Positions 1 to 6,793 of a stretch of DNA of 16,189 nt are shown in pieces. Within the stretch, counting starts at the first letter, position 1. Each line of letters opens with the position of its first letter. Location of the stretch: assembly GCA_023390415.1 (NCBI GenBank), contig JAEWCW010000136.1, positions 1 through 16,189 of the forward strand, in the 5' to 3' direction. The notes beneath the pieces are model-generated. The model was not told the DNA's origin, searched no databases, and saw only the letters and a program-made list of their open reading frames with translations. This DNA comes from Pseudomonadota bacterium (lineage in GTDB: Bacteria > Pseudomonadota > Alphaproteobacteria > Sphingomonadales > Sphingomonadaceae). Position numbers and translations under genes: made by a program.

Positions 1-370
1 TGGCCTCGAGCCTGGACAGGCGCGCGGCATTCTCCTCGCGCAGCGCGGTCAGAGCGGCCTCGATCTGGCGGGTGCGGTTGCCGCTTTCCTCGACCTGGGC
101 GGTGAGCGCCGCGAGCTGCGCCTCCAAGGCGTCGACCCGCGCGCTGAGATCGCCGACGGCGGTGCTTCCGGCCGGTCCCGGCGTGGCGGTGGCGGGAGTC
201 GCCGGCTCGATCTCCGGGGCGACCTGGGCGCCGCCCGGGAAGACCCGGCGCTGAACCGCGCGGAGCTCCTGCTCGATCCGGTCGAGCCGCCGCTCGGGCG
301 TTTCGCGCTGGGCGAGGACAGGGCTGGCGGTGCCGGCGAGCAGCACAGCCGTCAGGAGAAGGAGACGCAT
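1..370 (-). CDS. CpoB/YbgF-like exported coiled-coil protein (partial, C-terminus outside window)
   Basis: Reads leftward from the ATG at 370 and stays open to position 1, giving the first 123 residues. An N-terminal signal peptide is clear: Met-Arg, a Leu/Ala-rich core, then a Val-Leu-Ala cleavage site near residue 20 followed by Gln. After it comes a charged amphipathic stretch (residues 22-45), a Pro/Ala/Thr-rich linker (about 47-72), and heptad-like coiled coil with Leu/Val/Ala spacing from about 75 to the edge. This order matches the N-terminus of CpoB/YbgF-type proteins, where the coiled coil trimerises and a TPR domain follows. In the known family these act in the periplasm with Tol-Pal and link outer-membrane constriction to peptidoglycan synthesis. 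The TPR part is off-window, so the family call is inferred from the N-terminus and from the RodZ-like neighbour, 88 bp upstream. Another exported coiled-coil protein is possible. Confidence 0.7.
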   Translation of the reverse strand, partial: MRLLLLTAVLLAGTASPVLAQRETPERRLDRIEQELRAVQRRVFPGGAQVAPEIEPATPATATPGPAGSTAVGDLSARVDALEAQLAALTAQVEESGNRTRQIEAALTALREENAARLSRLEA

Positions 371-458
371 CAGACGGGACCCCCCGATAAGGTCATTGTT
401 CGGGAATGATAATCGCGGCTATCCGCTGTCGCCAGCATTAACCGTCTTGTCGCGGCGA

Positions 459-1286
459 CTACGGGGTCGGCCTCGGCGAAGGGGCGGTCGCCGGAGCTGC
501 CGCCCCGCCGCGCTGGGCGAAGGCGACGAGATCGGTGGGCGTCAGGCTGACGTCGCGAATCCGGCGCTCGGCCGGGCCGAGCTGCGGAATCTCGGTGCTT
601 CCCACGGTGACCCGGAGCACGTTGGGCCGTCCGGTCAACAGCTGCGGCCGCTGGGCGCCGGCGGGGACCCGATATTGCTCGCCCTGGCGGAGCGTTCCTT
701 CGAACAATTTCTGCCCGCCGGCCTCGTAGACCCGGAGCCACACTTCCTCATTGGCGGTGAGCACCACCGGCTGGCCAGTCGGGTCCTGCGGCGCTGCGGC
801 CGGCTGCGGCGCGGCCTTGGGCTGCGCCTGCTCGGTCGGCGCCGCTTCGGTCCGCTGCGCGGTCTCGCTGCCGTCGTCGATCCCGCTCCTGAAGATGAGA
901 TAACCCGCGATCAGCAGCACCGCGATGACCGCCGCTGCGATCGCGAGCCAGCGCGGCGGCACCCGCGCCGGATCGGCAGGCTCGTAATATTCGCCGGACA
1001 TGACACCGGCCCGCCGGGGCCCGGCACCGAGCTGGTCGCGGAGCTCCGCGCCCAAGGCTGTGCCGTCCAGCCCCAGGTCATTGGCGTAGGATCTCACGAA
1101 ACCGACGCTGTAGGTCACCGCCGGAAGCGCGTCCCAATCGCCGGATTCGATATGCTGCAGGTGGCGGACCGGAATGCGCGTGCGCCCGGCAATCTCGTCG
1201 AGGCTTAGGCCCTTCGCTTCCCGCGCCTGCCTGAGCCGCTCCCCGATCGGTAGCTCGGAATCCTGCACCTGGTCGATATCCGACAT
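459..1286 (-). CDS. RodZ-like HTH membrane protein (helix-turn-helix plus DUF4115-type C-terminal domain)
   Basis: A 275-residue protein. Residues about 12-75 form a Cro/CI-type helix-turn-helix (GERLRQAREAKGLSLDEIA, then a RIPVRHLQHIE recognition-helix region) of the kind at the N-terminus of RodZ, where it binds MreB rather than DNA. A single transmembrane helix lies at about 113-133 (WLAIAAAVIAVLLIAGYLI). An Ala/Pro/Gln-rich linker follows, then a beta-rich periplasmic domain (about 175-255) resembling DUF4115, and a Pro-rich tail. The topology would be cytoplasmic N-terminus and periplasmic C-terminus. I chose the ATG at 1286 because GGAG sits just upstream and the HTH begins soon after; an in-frame start at 1367 would add 27 unconserved-looking residues. 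It lies 100 bp downstream of ptsP and upstream of the CpoB-like gene, so a role in cell shape or envelope is likely. That function is inferred from architecture. Confidence 0.8.
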   Translation of the reverse strand: MSDIDQVQDSELPIGERLRQAREAKGLSLDEIAGRTRIPVRHLQHIESGDWDALPAVTYSVGFVRSYANDLGLDGTALGAELRDQLGAGPRRAGVMSGEYYEPADPARVPPRWLAIAAAVIAVLLIAGYLIFRSGIDDGSETAQRTEAAPTEQAQPKAAPQPAAAPQDPTGQPVVLTANEEVWLRVYEAGGQKLFEGTLRQGEQYRVPAGAQRPQLLTGRPNVLRVTVGSTEIPQLGPAERRIRDVSLTPTDLVAFAQRGGAAAPATAPSPRPTP

Positions 1287-1386
1287 CAACTCCGAATCCG
1301 TCGCTGAAAAGAGAGGCCATCCCTTGAAGATGGCGGGAGGGATGTCAACCGCACCGGGCTCGCCCAAGCCTGGGCAGCCCCGTGGC

Positions 1387-3663
1387 TCAGCCGGTCGCGA
1401 CGCCCATCTTGTGGGCCCAGCGGGTCAGGGCCCGGCGCATGTCGGCGGGCGGCTTGGCAAGCAGCCGATCGAGCTCGGCAATGGCCGCGCCGCGGTCGAG
1501 CGAACGGATCATGGCCTTGACCGGGCCGACGGCGGCGGGGGTAATCGAGAAGCGGTCGAGTCCGATCCCGATCAGCGCCATCGCCTCGAGCGTCCGGCCG
1601 CCCATCTCCCCGCAGATGGCGACCGGCACGTCGTGGGCGCGGGCCTCGCGCACGACCCTGCGGAGGAAGCGCAGGATCGCCGGGGACAGCCAGTCGTAGC
1701 GCTCGGCGAGCTTGGGGTGGGCGCGGTCGGCGGCGAACAGGAACTGGGTGAGGTCGTTGGTCCCGATCGAAAGGAAATCGACGTTGGGGAGCAGCAGGTC
1801 CAGCGATTCGGCGAGCGCCGGCACCTCGAGCATCGCACCGTAGCTGACCTTCAGCGGCATGCGCTTGCGCCGCGCCGCGAGCTTCGCCCGTTCGCCCTCG
1901 ATTAATGCCTTGGCCTGGTCGAACTCCCAGGGCTCGGAGATCATCGGGAACATGATGTTGAGCTCGCGCCCGGCGGCCGCCTCGAGCAAAGCCTGGGCCT
2001 GGGCCTTCATCAGCCCTTCGCGGCCGAGCGCCAGCCTGATCGCGCGCCAGCCCATGGACGGATTCTCCTCGGCCTCTTCCTCCTCGACGTCGAGATAGGG
2101 GAGCGCCTTGTCGCCGCCGATATCGACCGTCCGGAAGACCACCGGCTTGTCGCCGGCGGCGTCGAGCACCGCCTTGTAGAGCCGCTGCTGGCTCTCGCGC
2201 CGGGGGAGGGTGGCCGAGACCAGGAACTGGAATTCGGTCCGGAACAACCCGATCCCGTCCGCGCCGACCGCGTCGAGCGCCTCGGCATCGTCGCGAAGGC
2301 CGGCATTGACCATCACCGTGATCCGCGCGTCGTCCTTGGTCACCGGCGGTACGTCACGAAGAGCCGCGAAGGCGGCGCGGCGCTTGGCGGTCGCCGCAAG
2401 CTTGGCCTTGAACGCTTCCTCCACCGGCGCCGTCGGCCGGACGAAGGCTGTCGCCTGGTTGCCGTCCAGGAGGACATAATCGCCGTCATTGATCGCGTGG
2501 CGCACGTCGCGCACGCGCCCGATCACCGGCACGCCCATCGCGCGGGCGACGATGATGACATGGGCGGTGAGCGATCCCTCCTCCAGGATCACGCCCTTCA
2601 GCCGGCGCCGGTCATATTCGAGCAGCTCGGCGGGGCCGAGGTTGCGCGCGACCAGGATCGTGTCCTGGCGCAGCCCCATCTGGGCGGCGGTGCCGAGCTG
2701 GCCGGAGACGATTCGCAGCAGCCGGTTCGACAGGTCGTCGAGATCGTGCATCCGCGCCTGGAGGAGCTGATCGTCGATCTGGCGCATGCGCTGCTGCATG
2801 CGCTGACGGACGCGCTCGATCGCGGCTTCAGCCGTGAGTCCGCTGTCGATCGCCTCGTTGATCCGCCGCGCCCAGCCTTCGTCATAGGCGAACATCTTGT
2901 AGGTCTCGAGGACCTCCTGATGCTCGCCGATCGTGCCGAACTCGGCCATGTTCGTCATGTTGTCGATCTGCTCGCGCATCTTGCCGAAGGCGGCGTAGAC
3001 CCGGCGGCGCTCGGCCTCCGTGTCCTCGGCGACCGTATGCTCGATCAGGATCCGCGGCTGATGATAGACGGCGCGGCCCCGCGCCATGCCGGTGACGAGG
3101 CGAAGGCCGGCGAGCCGAACCGGCCCCTCGTCGCGCGCACTTTCGCCGGCGGCCACCGCCTTGTCGGCGAGGCCGGCATTGGCGATCAGCTCCGACAGCA
3201 CCATCGCCACCGTCTGGAGCGCCTCGATCTCGAGCTCGTCATAGGCCCGCGGATCCGCATGCTGAACGGCGAGGACCCCGATCGCGCGCTCCTTGCGGAT
3301 GATCGGGACCCCGGCGAGGCTGTGGTACAATTCCTCGCCCGTCTCCGGCCGGTAGGCGAATTCCGGGTGGCCCGCCGCCTCGGCGAGGTTCAGCACCTCG
3401 ACATTCTTGGCGATGGTGCCGACCAGGCCCTCGCCGAGCGCGAGCTTGGTGACGTGGACGGCGTCCTGCTTCAAGCCCACCGTCGCATAGAGTTCGAGCA
3501 GGCCGTCGCGGAGCAGGTAGATGGAACAGACCTCGCTCTGCAGCGCCTCGGCGATGATGTTCACCACTTTGTTGAGCTTGGCCTGTGCGTTGGAGCGCGA
3601 CGCCATCACATCGTGAAGGCCGGTCAGGATGACTCGGGCTGAGGCGGCGGAGGTCTCCGGCAT
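1387..3663 (-). CDS. ptsP: Phosphoenolpyruvate-protein phosphotransferase of the nitrogen PTS (enzyme I-Ntr)
   Basis: A 758-residue cytoplasmic protein that takes phosphate from PEP onto a histidine and passes it to NPr, the first step of the regulatory nitrogen PTS. Order of domains: GAF domain (about 8-158), PEP-utilising N-terminal helical domain (about 180-310), the swivelling phospho-His domain with the active-site motif EEGSLTAHVIIVAR (His about 368), and the TIM-barrel PEP-binding domain. The last carries GIGLFRTEF (about 471), the SIGTNDLTQF segment (about 632) and the catalytic Cys (about 684) in AICGEMGG. The GAF domain separates it from sugar enzyme I. Length fits the family. The frame is open to a TTG at 3759, but that start would overlap the upstream stop codon and has no ribosome binding site; ATG 3663 (MPETSAASARV) fits homologues as I remember them, although its own Shine-Dalgarno is weak. 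NPr and EIIA-Ntr are not in the window. Confidence 0.95.
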   Translation of the reverse strand: MPETSAASARVILTGLHDVMASRSNAQAKLNKVVNIIAEALQSEVCSIYLLRDGLLELYATVGLKQDAVHVTKLALGEGLVGTIAKNVEVLNLAEAAGHPEFAYRPETGEELYHSLAGVPIIRKERAIGVLAVQHADPRAYDELEIEALQTVAMVLSELIANAGLADKAVAAGESARDEGPVRLAGLRLVTGMARGRAVYHQPRILIEHTVAEDTEAERRRVYAAFGKMREQIDNMTNMAEFGTIGEHQEVLETYKMFAYDEGWARRINEAIDSGLTAEAAIERVRQRMQQRMRQIDDQLLQARMHDLDDLSNRLLRIVSGQLGTAAQMGLRQDTILVARNLGPAELLEYDRRRLKGVILEEGSLTAHVIIVARAMGVPVIGRVRDVRHAINDGDYVLLDGNQATAFVRPTAPVEEAFKAKLAATAKRRAAFAALRDVPPVTKDDARITVMVNAGLRDDAEALDAVGADGIGLFRTEFQFLVSATLPRRESQQRLYKAVLDAAGDKPVVFRTVDIGGDKALPYLDVEEEEAEENPSMGWRAIRLALGREGLMKAQAQALLEAAAGRELNIMFPMISEPWEFDQAKALIEGERAKLAARRKRMPLKVSYGAMLEVPALAESLDLLLPNVDFLSIGTNDLTQFLFAADRAHPKLAERYDWLSPAILRFLRRVVREARAHDVPVAICGEMGGRTLEAMALIGIGLDRFSITPAAVGPVKAMIRSLDRGAAIAELDRLLAKPPADMRRALTRWAHKMGVATG

Positions 3664-3755
3664 TGCCGCTTTGCTAACAGATGCACGCGCCGCGGAGCCA
3701 CTGGGAAATGCCGCGCCGCCCGATTGGGTGGACTCGGCCTCGTCCCGGACCGTGC

Positions 3756-4874
3756 TCAACGAGCGAGCTCGCTATTGTCGAACAGGTCTTTGTGACGGTG
3801 CGGCTGCGAGCGCGCATATTGGACCGGGGCGCGCACGCTTTCCCCGAAATGCGCGGCAGCGTGCCACGCCCAGCGCGGATCGTAGAGAACCCCGCGGGCG
3901 AGAGCGACGAGGTCGGCATCGCCGGTGCCGACGATCGCCTCGGCCTGGTCGAACTCGGTGATCATACCGACGGCGACGACCGGAATGCCGACCGCCTGCT
4001 TCACCGCCCGGGCGAGCGGCACCTGGTAACTGGGGCCGACCGGGATCTTCTGCGCCGGGGTCAGCCCGCCGCTCGAGACGTGGATCGCCGCGCAGCCGCG
4101 CGTCTCCAGCGCCTTCGCGAATTCGACAGTCTCCTCGATCGTCCAGCCGCCCTCGGCCCAATCGGCGCCCGAGACCCGGACCGAGACCGGCCGCTCGGCG
4201 GGGAAGGCGGCGCGGACGGCGTCATAGACTTCCAGCGGGAAGCGCATCCTGTTCTCGAGGCTGCCGCCATAATCGTCGGTCCGCCGGTTCGAGATCGGCG
4301 AGAGGAATTCGTGGAGCAGATAGCCGTGGGCGGCGTGGATCTGGACCGCGTCGATGCCGAGCCGCGCGGCGCGGCGGGCGCCGTCCACGAAGGCGTCGCG
4401 GATCCGGTCGAGGCCTCGGGAATCGAGCGCTTCCGGCGGCGTCTCGCCGTCCTCGAACGGGAGCGCGGACGGGGCGACGGTCTGCCAGCCGCTCGGCTCT
4501 TCGGGCCGGATCTGCGCGCCGCCCTCCCAGGGGACGCGGGTCGAGGCCTTGCGGCCGGCATGGGCGAGCTGGATCGCGATCGGCATGTCGGACCAGCGCC
4601 GGACGCCCTTCAGCACCCGCGCCAGCGCCGCCTCGGTTTCGTCGGACCAGAGGCCGAGATCGGCCGGCGAGATCCGCCCTTCCGGTGTGACCGCCGTCGC
4701 CTCGATGGTGAGCAAAGCCGCGCCCGAATGGGAGAGGTTGCCGAGATGGATGAGATGCCAGTCGGTCGCTTTGCCGTCCTCGGCCGAATATTGGCACATC
4801 GGCGCGATCACGATCCGGTTGCGAAGCTCCAGGCCGCCGATTTGCAGCGGGGCGAAAAGGGCGGACTTGGGCAT
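3756..4874 (-). CDS. Old Yellow Enzyme family NADH:flavin oxidoreductase (YqjM-like ene-reductase)
   Basis: A 372-residue FMN TIM barrel that should reduce activated C=C bonds (enones, maleimides, possibly nitro compounds) with NAD(P)H. Residues diagnostic of the thermophilic-like YqjM/XenA branch are visible: Cys27 and Tyr29 in APMCQYS, the substrate-binding pair His180 and His183 and Tyr185 in QIHAAHGYLLHEF, and the SNRRTDDYGGSLENR segment (195-209) common to the family. The FMN phosphate-binding end (VVAVGMI, then DLVALARGVLYDP at about 321-333) is intact. The start at 4874 is supported by GAGGAG about six bases upstream and by family length; an upstream in-frame start at 4976 would run through the divergent GNAT gene. 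It is separated by 83 bp from that gene and ends 92 bp before ptsP. The physiological substrate cannot be told from sequence. Confidence 0.93.
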   Translation of the reverse strand: MPKSALFAPLQIGGLELRNRIVIAPMCQYSAEDGKATDWHLIHLGNLSHSGAALLTIEATAVTPEGRISPADLGLWSDETEAALARVLKGVRRWSDMPIAIQLAHAGRKASTRVPWEGGAQIRPEEPSGWQTVAPSALPFEDGETPPEALDSRGLDRIRDAFVDGARRAARLGIDAVQIHAAHGYLLHEFLSPISNRRTDDYGGSLENRMRFPLEVYDAVRAAFPAERPVSVRVSGADWAEGGWTIEETVEFAKALETRGCAAIHVSSGGLTPAQKIPVGPSYQVPLARAVKQAVGIPVVAVGMITEFDQAEAIVGTGDADLVALARGVLYDPRWAWHAAAHFGESVRAPVQYARSQPHRHKDLFDNSELAR

Positions 4875-4900
4875 CAGGGGCTCCTCAGGGACTGCAGCGG

Positions 4901-4914
4901 CTTGCCTCGGCAAG
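4901..4914. promoter_or_regulatory. Inverted repeat in the OYE/GNAT divergent intergenic region, candidate operator
   Basis: CTTGCC-TC-GGCAAG is a perfect six-base inverted repeat with a two-base centre. It sits near the middle of the 83 bp between the two divergent start codons (4874 and 4958). Position and symmetry suit a dimeric repressor that could control both genes, but no regulator gene is adjacent and no convincing -35/-10 pair surrounds it. It could also form a small hairpin in a leader. Confidence 0.3.
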
Positions 4915-4957
4915 TGGAGAGCGCGATGGGCAGGTGCAAGAATCGGCGGAGAAGAAA

Positions 4958-5443
4958 ATGCGGATGCGCCCGGCACAAGCGGCGGATCACGAGGCGATCT
5001 GGCGGATCATCGAGCCGGTGGTCCGCGCCGGCGAGGCCTATGCCCTCCCACACGACATGAGCCGCGACGCGGCGCTTTCCTATTGGGCCGGGGATGACCG
5101 CGAGACCTTCGTCGCTGAGGACGAAACCGGCTCCGTCATTGGCACTTACTATCTCCGCGCCAACCAGGCGGGCGGCGGCGCCCATGTCGCCAATGCCGGC
5201 TACATGGTCGCTGCGGAGGCGGCAGGCCGCGGCGTCGCCCGCGCGATGTTCGCGCATTCGGCGGAGCGCGCCCGTGAGCGAGGCTTCCGCGCCATGCAGT
5301 TCAATTTCGTCGTCAGCACCAACGAACGCGGCGTTCGCCTCTGGCAGTCGCTCGGCTTCGAGACCGTCGGCCGCCTCCCGGAAGCCTTCGATCACCCGAG
5401 CCTCGGCTATGTCGACGTGCTCGTCATGTACCGCGCGCTCTAG
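4958..5443 (+). CDS. GNAT family N-acetyltransferase
   Basis: A 161-residue single-domain Gcn5-related acetyltransferase, which moves acetyl from acetyl-CoA to an amine. The acetyl-CoA pyrophosphate loop is the AAGRGVARAMFAH segment (residues about 87-99, motif A), preceded by the beta strand GAHVANAGYMV. The C-terminal motif B region includes NERGVRLWQSLGFETVGRLP, typical of the family. I chose ATG 4958 because GGAG lies six bases upstream; a GTG at 4934 in the same frame would place that Shine-Dalgarno inside the gene. The overall look recalls phosphinothricin/L-amino-acid acetyltransferase relatives, but the substrate cannot be inferred. It is divergent from the flavin oxidoreductase and its stop codon overlaps the stop of the convergent UVR-motif gene. 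Confidence 0.85.
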   Translation: MRMRPAQAADHEAIWRIIEPVVRAGEAYALPHDMSRDAALSYWAGDDRETFVAEDETGSVIGTYYLRANQAGGGAHVANAGYMVAAEAAGRGVARAMFAHSAERARERGFRAMQFNFVVSTNERGVRLWQSLGFETVGRLPEAFDHPSLGYVDVLVMYRAL

Positions 5444-5721
5444 CCGTCGCCGCGGCGGCGCGAGCGGCCTCGGGTCATCGGATCGGGCTTCTTGGGCGGC
5501 TTCCACCCCGGCGGCGGGGTCATGCGCTGCTGGCTTGTGCCGAGGCCCATGCGGCCCGGCTGCTGGCGCTCGAGGCCGCTCGTGTCGATCTCGGAGTCCG
5601 CGTCCGGCTCGGCGCCGCGGAGCAGGCTGATGCGGTCGCGAAGGCGGCTCGCCTCCTCGAAGTCCATCGCCGCCGCAGCCGCCTCCATGCGGAGGCGAAG
5701 CTCCTCGATCGTCTCGGTCAT
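5440..5721 (-). CDS. Small UvrB/UvrC (UVR) motif-containing protein
   Basis: A 93-residue protein. Residues about 5-36 match the UVR motif, a helical hairpin that in UvrB and UvrC joins the two proteins (ELRLRMEAAAAAMDFEEASR followed by LRDRISLLRG). The remainder is low-complexity, rich in Pro, Gly and Arg, with a basic tail (RGRSRRRGDG). Such stand-alone UVR proteins also occur as McsA-like adaptors, but the zinc-binding cysteines of McsA are absent here. It lies 31 bp downstream of the nitronate-monooxygenase-like gene and is probably the last gene of the lysC operon. Its role is unknown; interaction with UvrC or another partner through the hairpin is only a guess. Confidence 0.75.
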   Translation of the reverse strand: MTETIEELRLRMEAAAAAMDFEEASRLRDRISLLRGAEPDADSEIDTSGLERQQPGRMGLGTSQQRMTPPPGWKPPKKPDPMTRGRSRRRGDG

Positions 5722-5752
5722 GGCGCCCCAACGCGCCAGCGGCCGATCCGGC

Positions 5753-6793
5753 TCAGGCGTGGACCGAGCGGCGTTCCAAAGCGTGGGCGGCCTCGTCGAC
5801 CAGCTGCTTCAGGATCTGGGCGACTGGCGCCTCGTCCTTGACCATGCCGACCGACTGGCCGGCCATGACCGAGCCGCTCTCGACGTCACCCTCGATCACC
5901 GCGCGGCGGAGGGCACCGGCCCAATAATGCTCGATCTGGAGTTGGGCCTCGGCCATCTCGATCCCGCCCTCGTCGAGCATTTGCGCCACCTGGCGCTGCT
6001 TGGCGGCGAAGCTCTCCATCTCCTTGTTCTTGAGAGCGCGGACAGGGATCACCGGCAGGCGCGGGTCCATCTGGACCGAGGTGATCGCGTCGCGGGCGGA
6101 GGCGCGGATGAAGGCCTTCTTGAAGTTCGGGTGGGCGATGCACTCGGTCGCGCAGACGAAGCGGGTGCCGAGCTGGACCCCGACCGCACCCATTTCGAGA
6201 TAGCCGGCGATCAGCCCGCCATGGCCGATCCCGCCCGCGACGAAGATCGGCACCTCCGCGGCGAGTGGCGGCAATATCTCCTGGGCGAGCACCGAGGTCG
6301 AGACCGGGCCGATATGGCCGCCCGCCTCCATCCCTTCGATGACAAGGGCGTCGACGCCTGAGCGGACCAGCTTCTTGGCGAGCGCCAGCGCGGGGGCGAA
6401 GCAGATCAATTTCGCACCGAACGCCTTCACCTTCTCGATCGCGCCCGCGGGCGGGAGGCCGCCGGCGAAGACGACGTGGCCGACCCCATGCTTCGCGCAG
6501 ACCTCGATCAGCTCGCTGAGCTGCGGGTGCATGGTGATCAGATTGACCCCGAACGGGCGGTCGGTGCGCTTCTTCGTCTCGGCGATCTCGGTATCGAGCA
6601 GCTCGGGAGTCATCGCGCCGCACGCGATCACGCCGAAGGCGCCGGCGTTCGACAAAGCCGAAACCAGGTTGCGCTCCGAGATCCAGCTCATCGCACCGCC
6701 GAGGATCGCGACCTCGCAGCCGAGGAAATCCGTGCCCCGCTTCATCAGCCGGGCAAGGCGGTCGTGGCCGATGTTCGTCTCCTGATCGCTCAC
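5753..6793 (-). CDS. NAD(P)H-dependent flavin oxidoreductase, nitronate monooxygenase / 2-nitropropane dioxygenase family
   Basis: A 346-residue FMN TIM-barrel protein. The family hallmark is visible as ALVIEGMEAGGHIGP with the catalytic-position His at 160, followed by the FMN phosphate site VAGGIGHGGLIAGYLEMGA (185-203) and GVQLGTRFV. Family members oxidise alkyl nitronates (defence against propionate-3-nitronate), but some relatives are enoyl reductases or quinone reductases, so the exact reaction is open. The start is taken as GTG 6793: it overlaps the lysC stop by four bases (GTGA) and has GGAG seven bases upstream inside lysC. ATG 6745 is an in-frame alternative that would shorten the product by 16 residues. 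The overlap means translation is likely coupled to lysC although no metabolic link to aspartate kinase is evident. Confidence 0.85.
   Translation of the reverse strand: MSDQETNIGHDRLARLMKRGTDFLGCEVAILGGAMSWISERNLVSALSNAGAFGVIACGAMTPELLDTEIAETKKRTDRPFGVNLITMHPQLSELIEVCAKHGVGHVVFAGGLPPAGAIEKVKAFGAKLICFAPALALAKKLVRSGVDALVIEGMEAGGHIGPVSTSVLAQEILPPLAAEVPIFVAGGIGHGGLIAGYLEMGAVGVQLGTRFVCATECIAHPNFKKAFIRASARDAITSVQMDPRLPVIPVRALKNKEMESFAAKQRQVAQMLDEGGIEMAEAQLQIEHYWAGALRRAVIEGDVESGSVMAGQSVGMVKDEAPVAQILKQLVDEAAHALERRSVHA

Noticed and set aside
330..1208. Rightward 292-codon frame opposite rodZ
   Set aside because: Composition is Arg/Gly/Pro-rich and low in recognisable motifs; the leftward frame has HTH and membrane segments.
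1318..1375. Short inverted repeats between ptsP and rodZ (CATCCC/GGGATG and GCCCA/TGGGC)
   Set aside because: Arms are only five or six bases, loops are uneven and no T-run follows; not convincing as terminators.
2497..3642. Rightward 381-codon frame opposite ptsP
   Set aside because: Antisense to a clear EI-Ntr protein, with no family resemblance of its own.
3664..3759. Longer ptsP product starting at TTG 3759
   Set aside because: It overlaps the upstream stop codon without a Shine-Dalgarno, and the 32 extra residues are Ser/Ala-rich and look like leader sequence.
3762..3773. AGCGAGCTCGCT, a perfect twelve-base palindrome
   Set aside because: It lies in the coding end of the Old Yellow Enzyme gene (Ser-Glu-Leu-Ala-Arg), where such GC-rich palindromes arise easily; no second copy was seen.
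3681..5060. Rightward 459-codon frame opposite the Old Yellow Enzyme gene
   Set aside because: Shadow of a gene with intact catalytic residues; it would also overlap the GNAT start in another frame.
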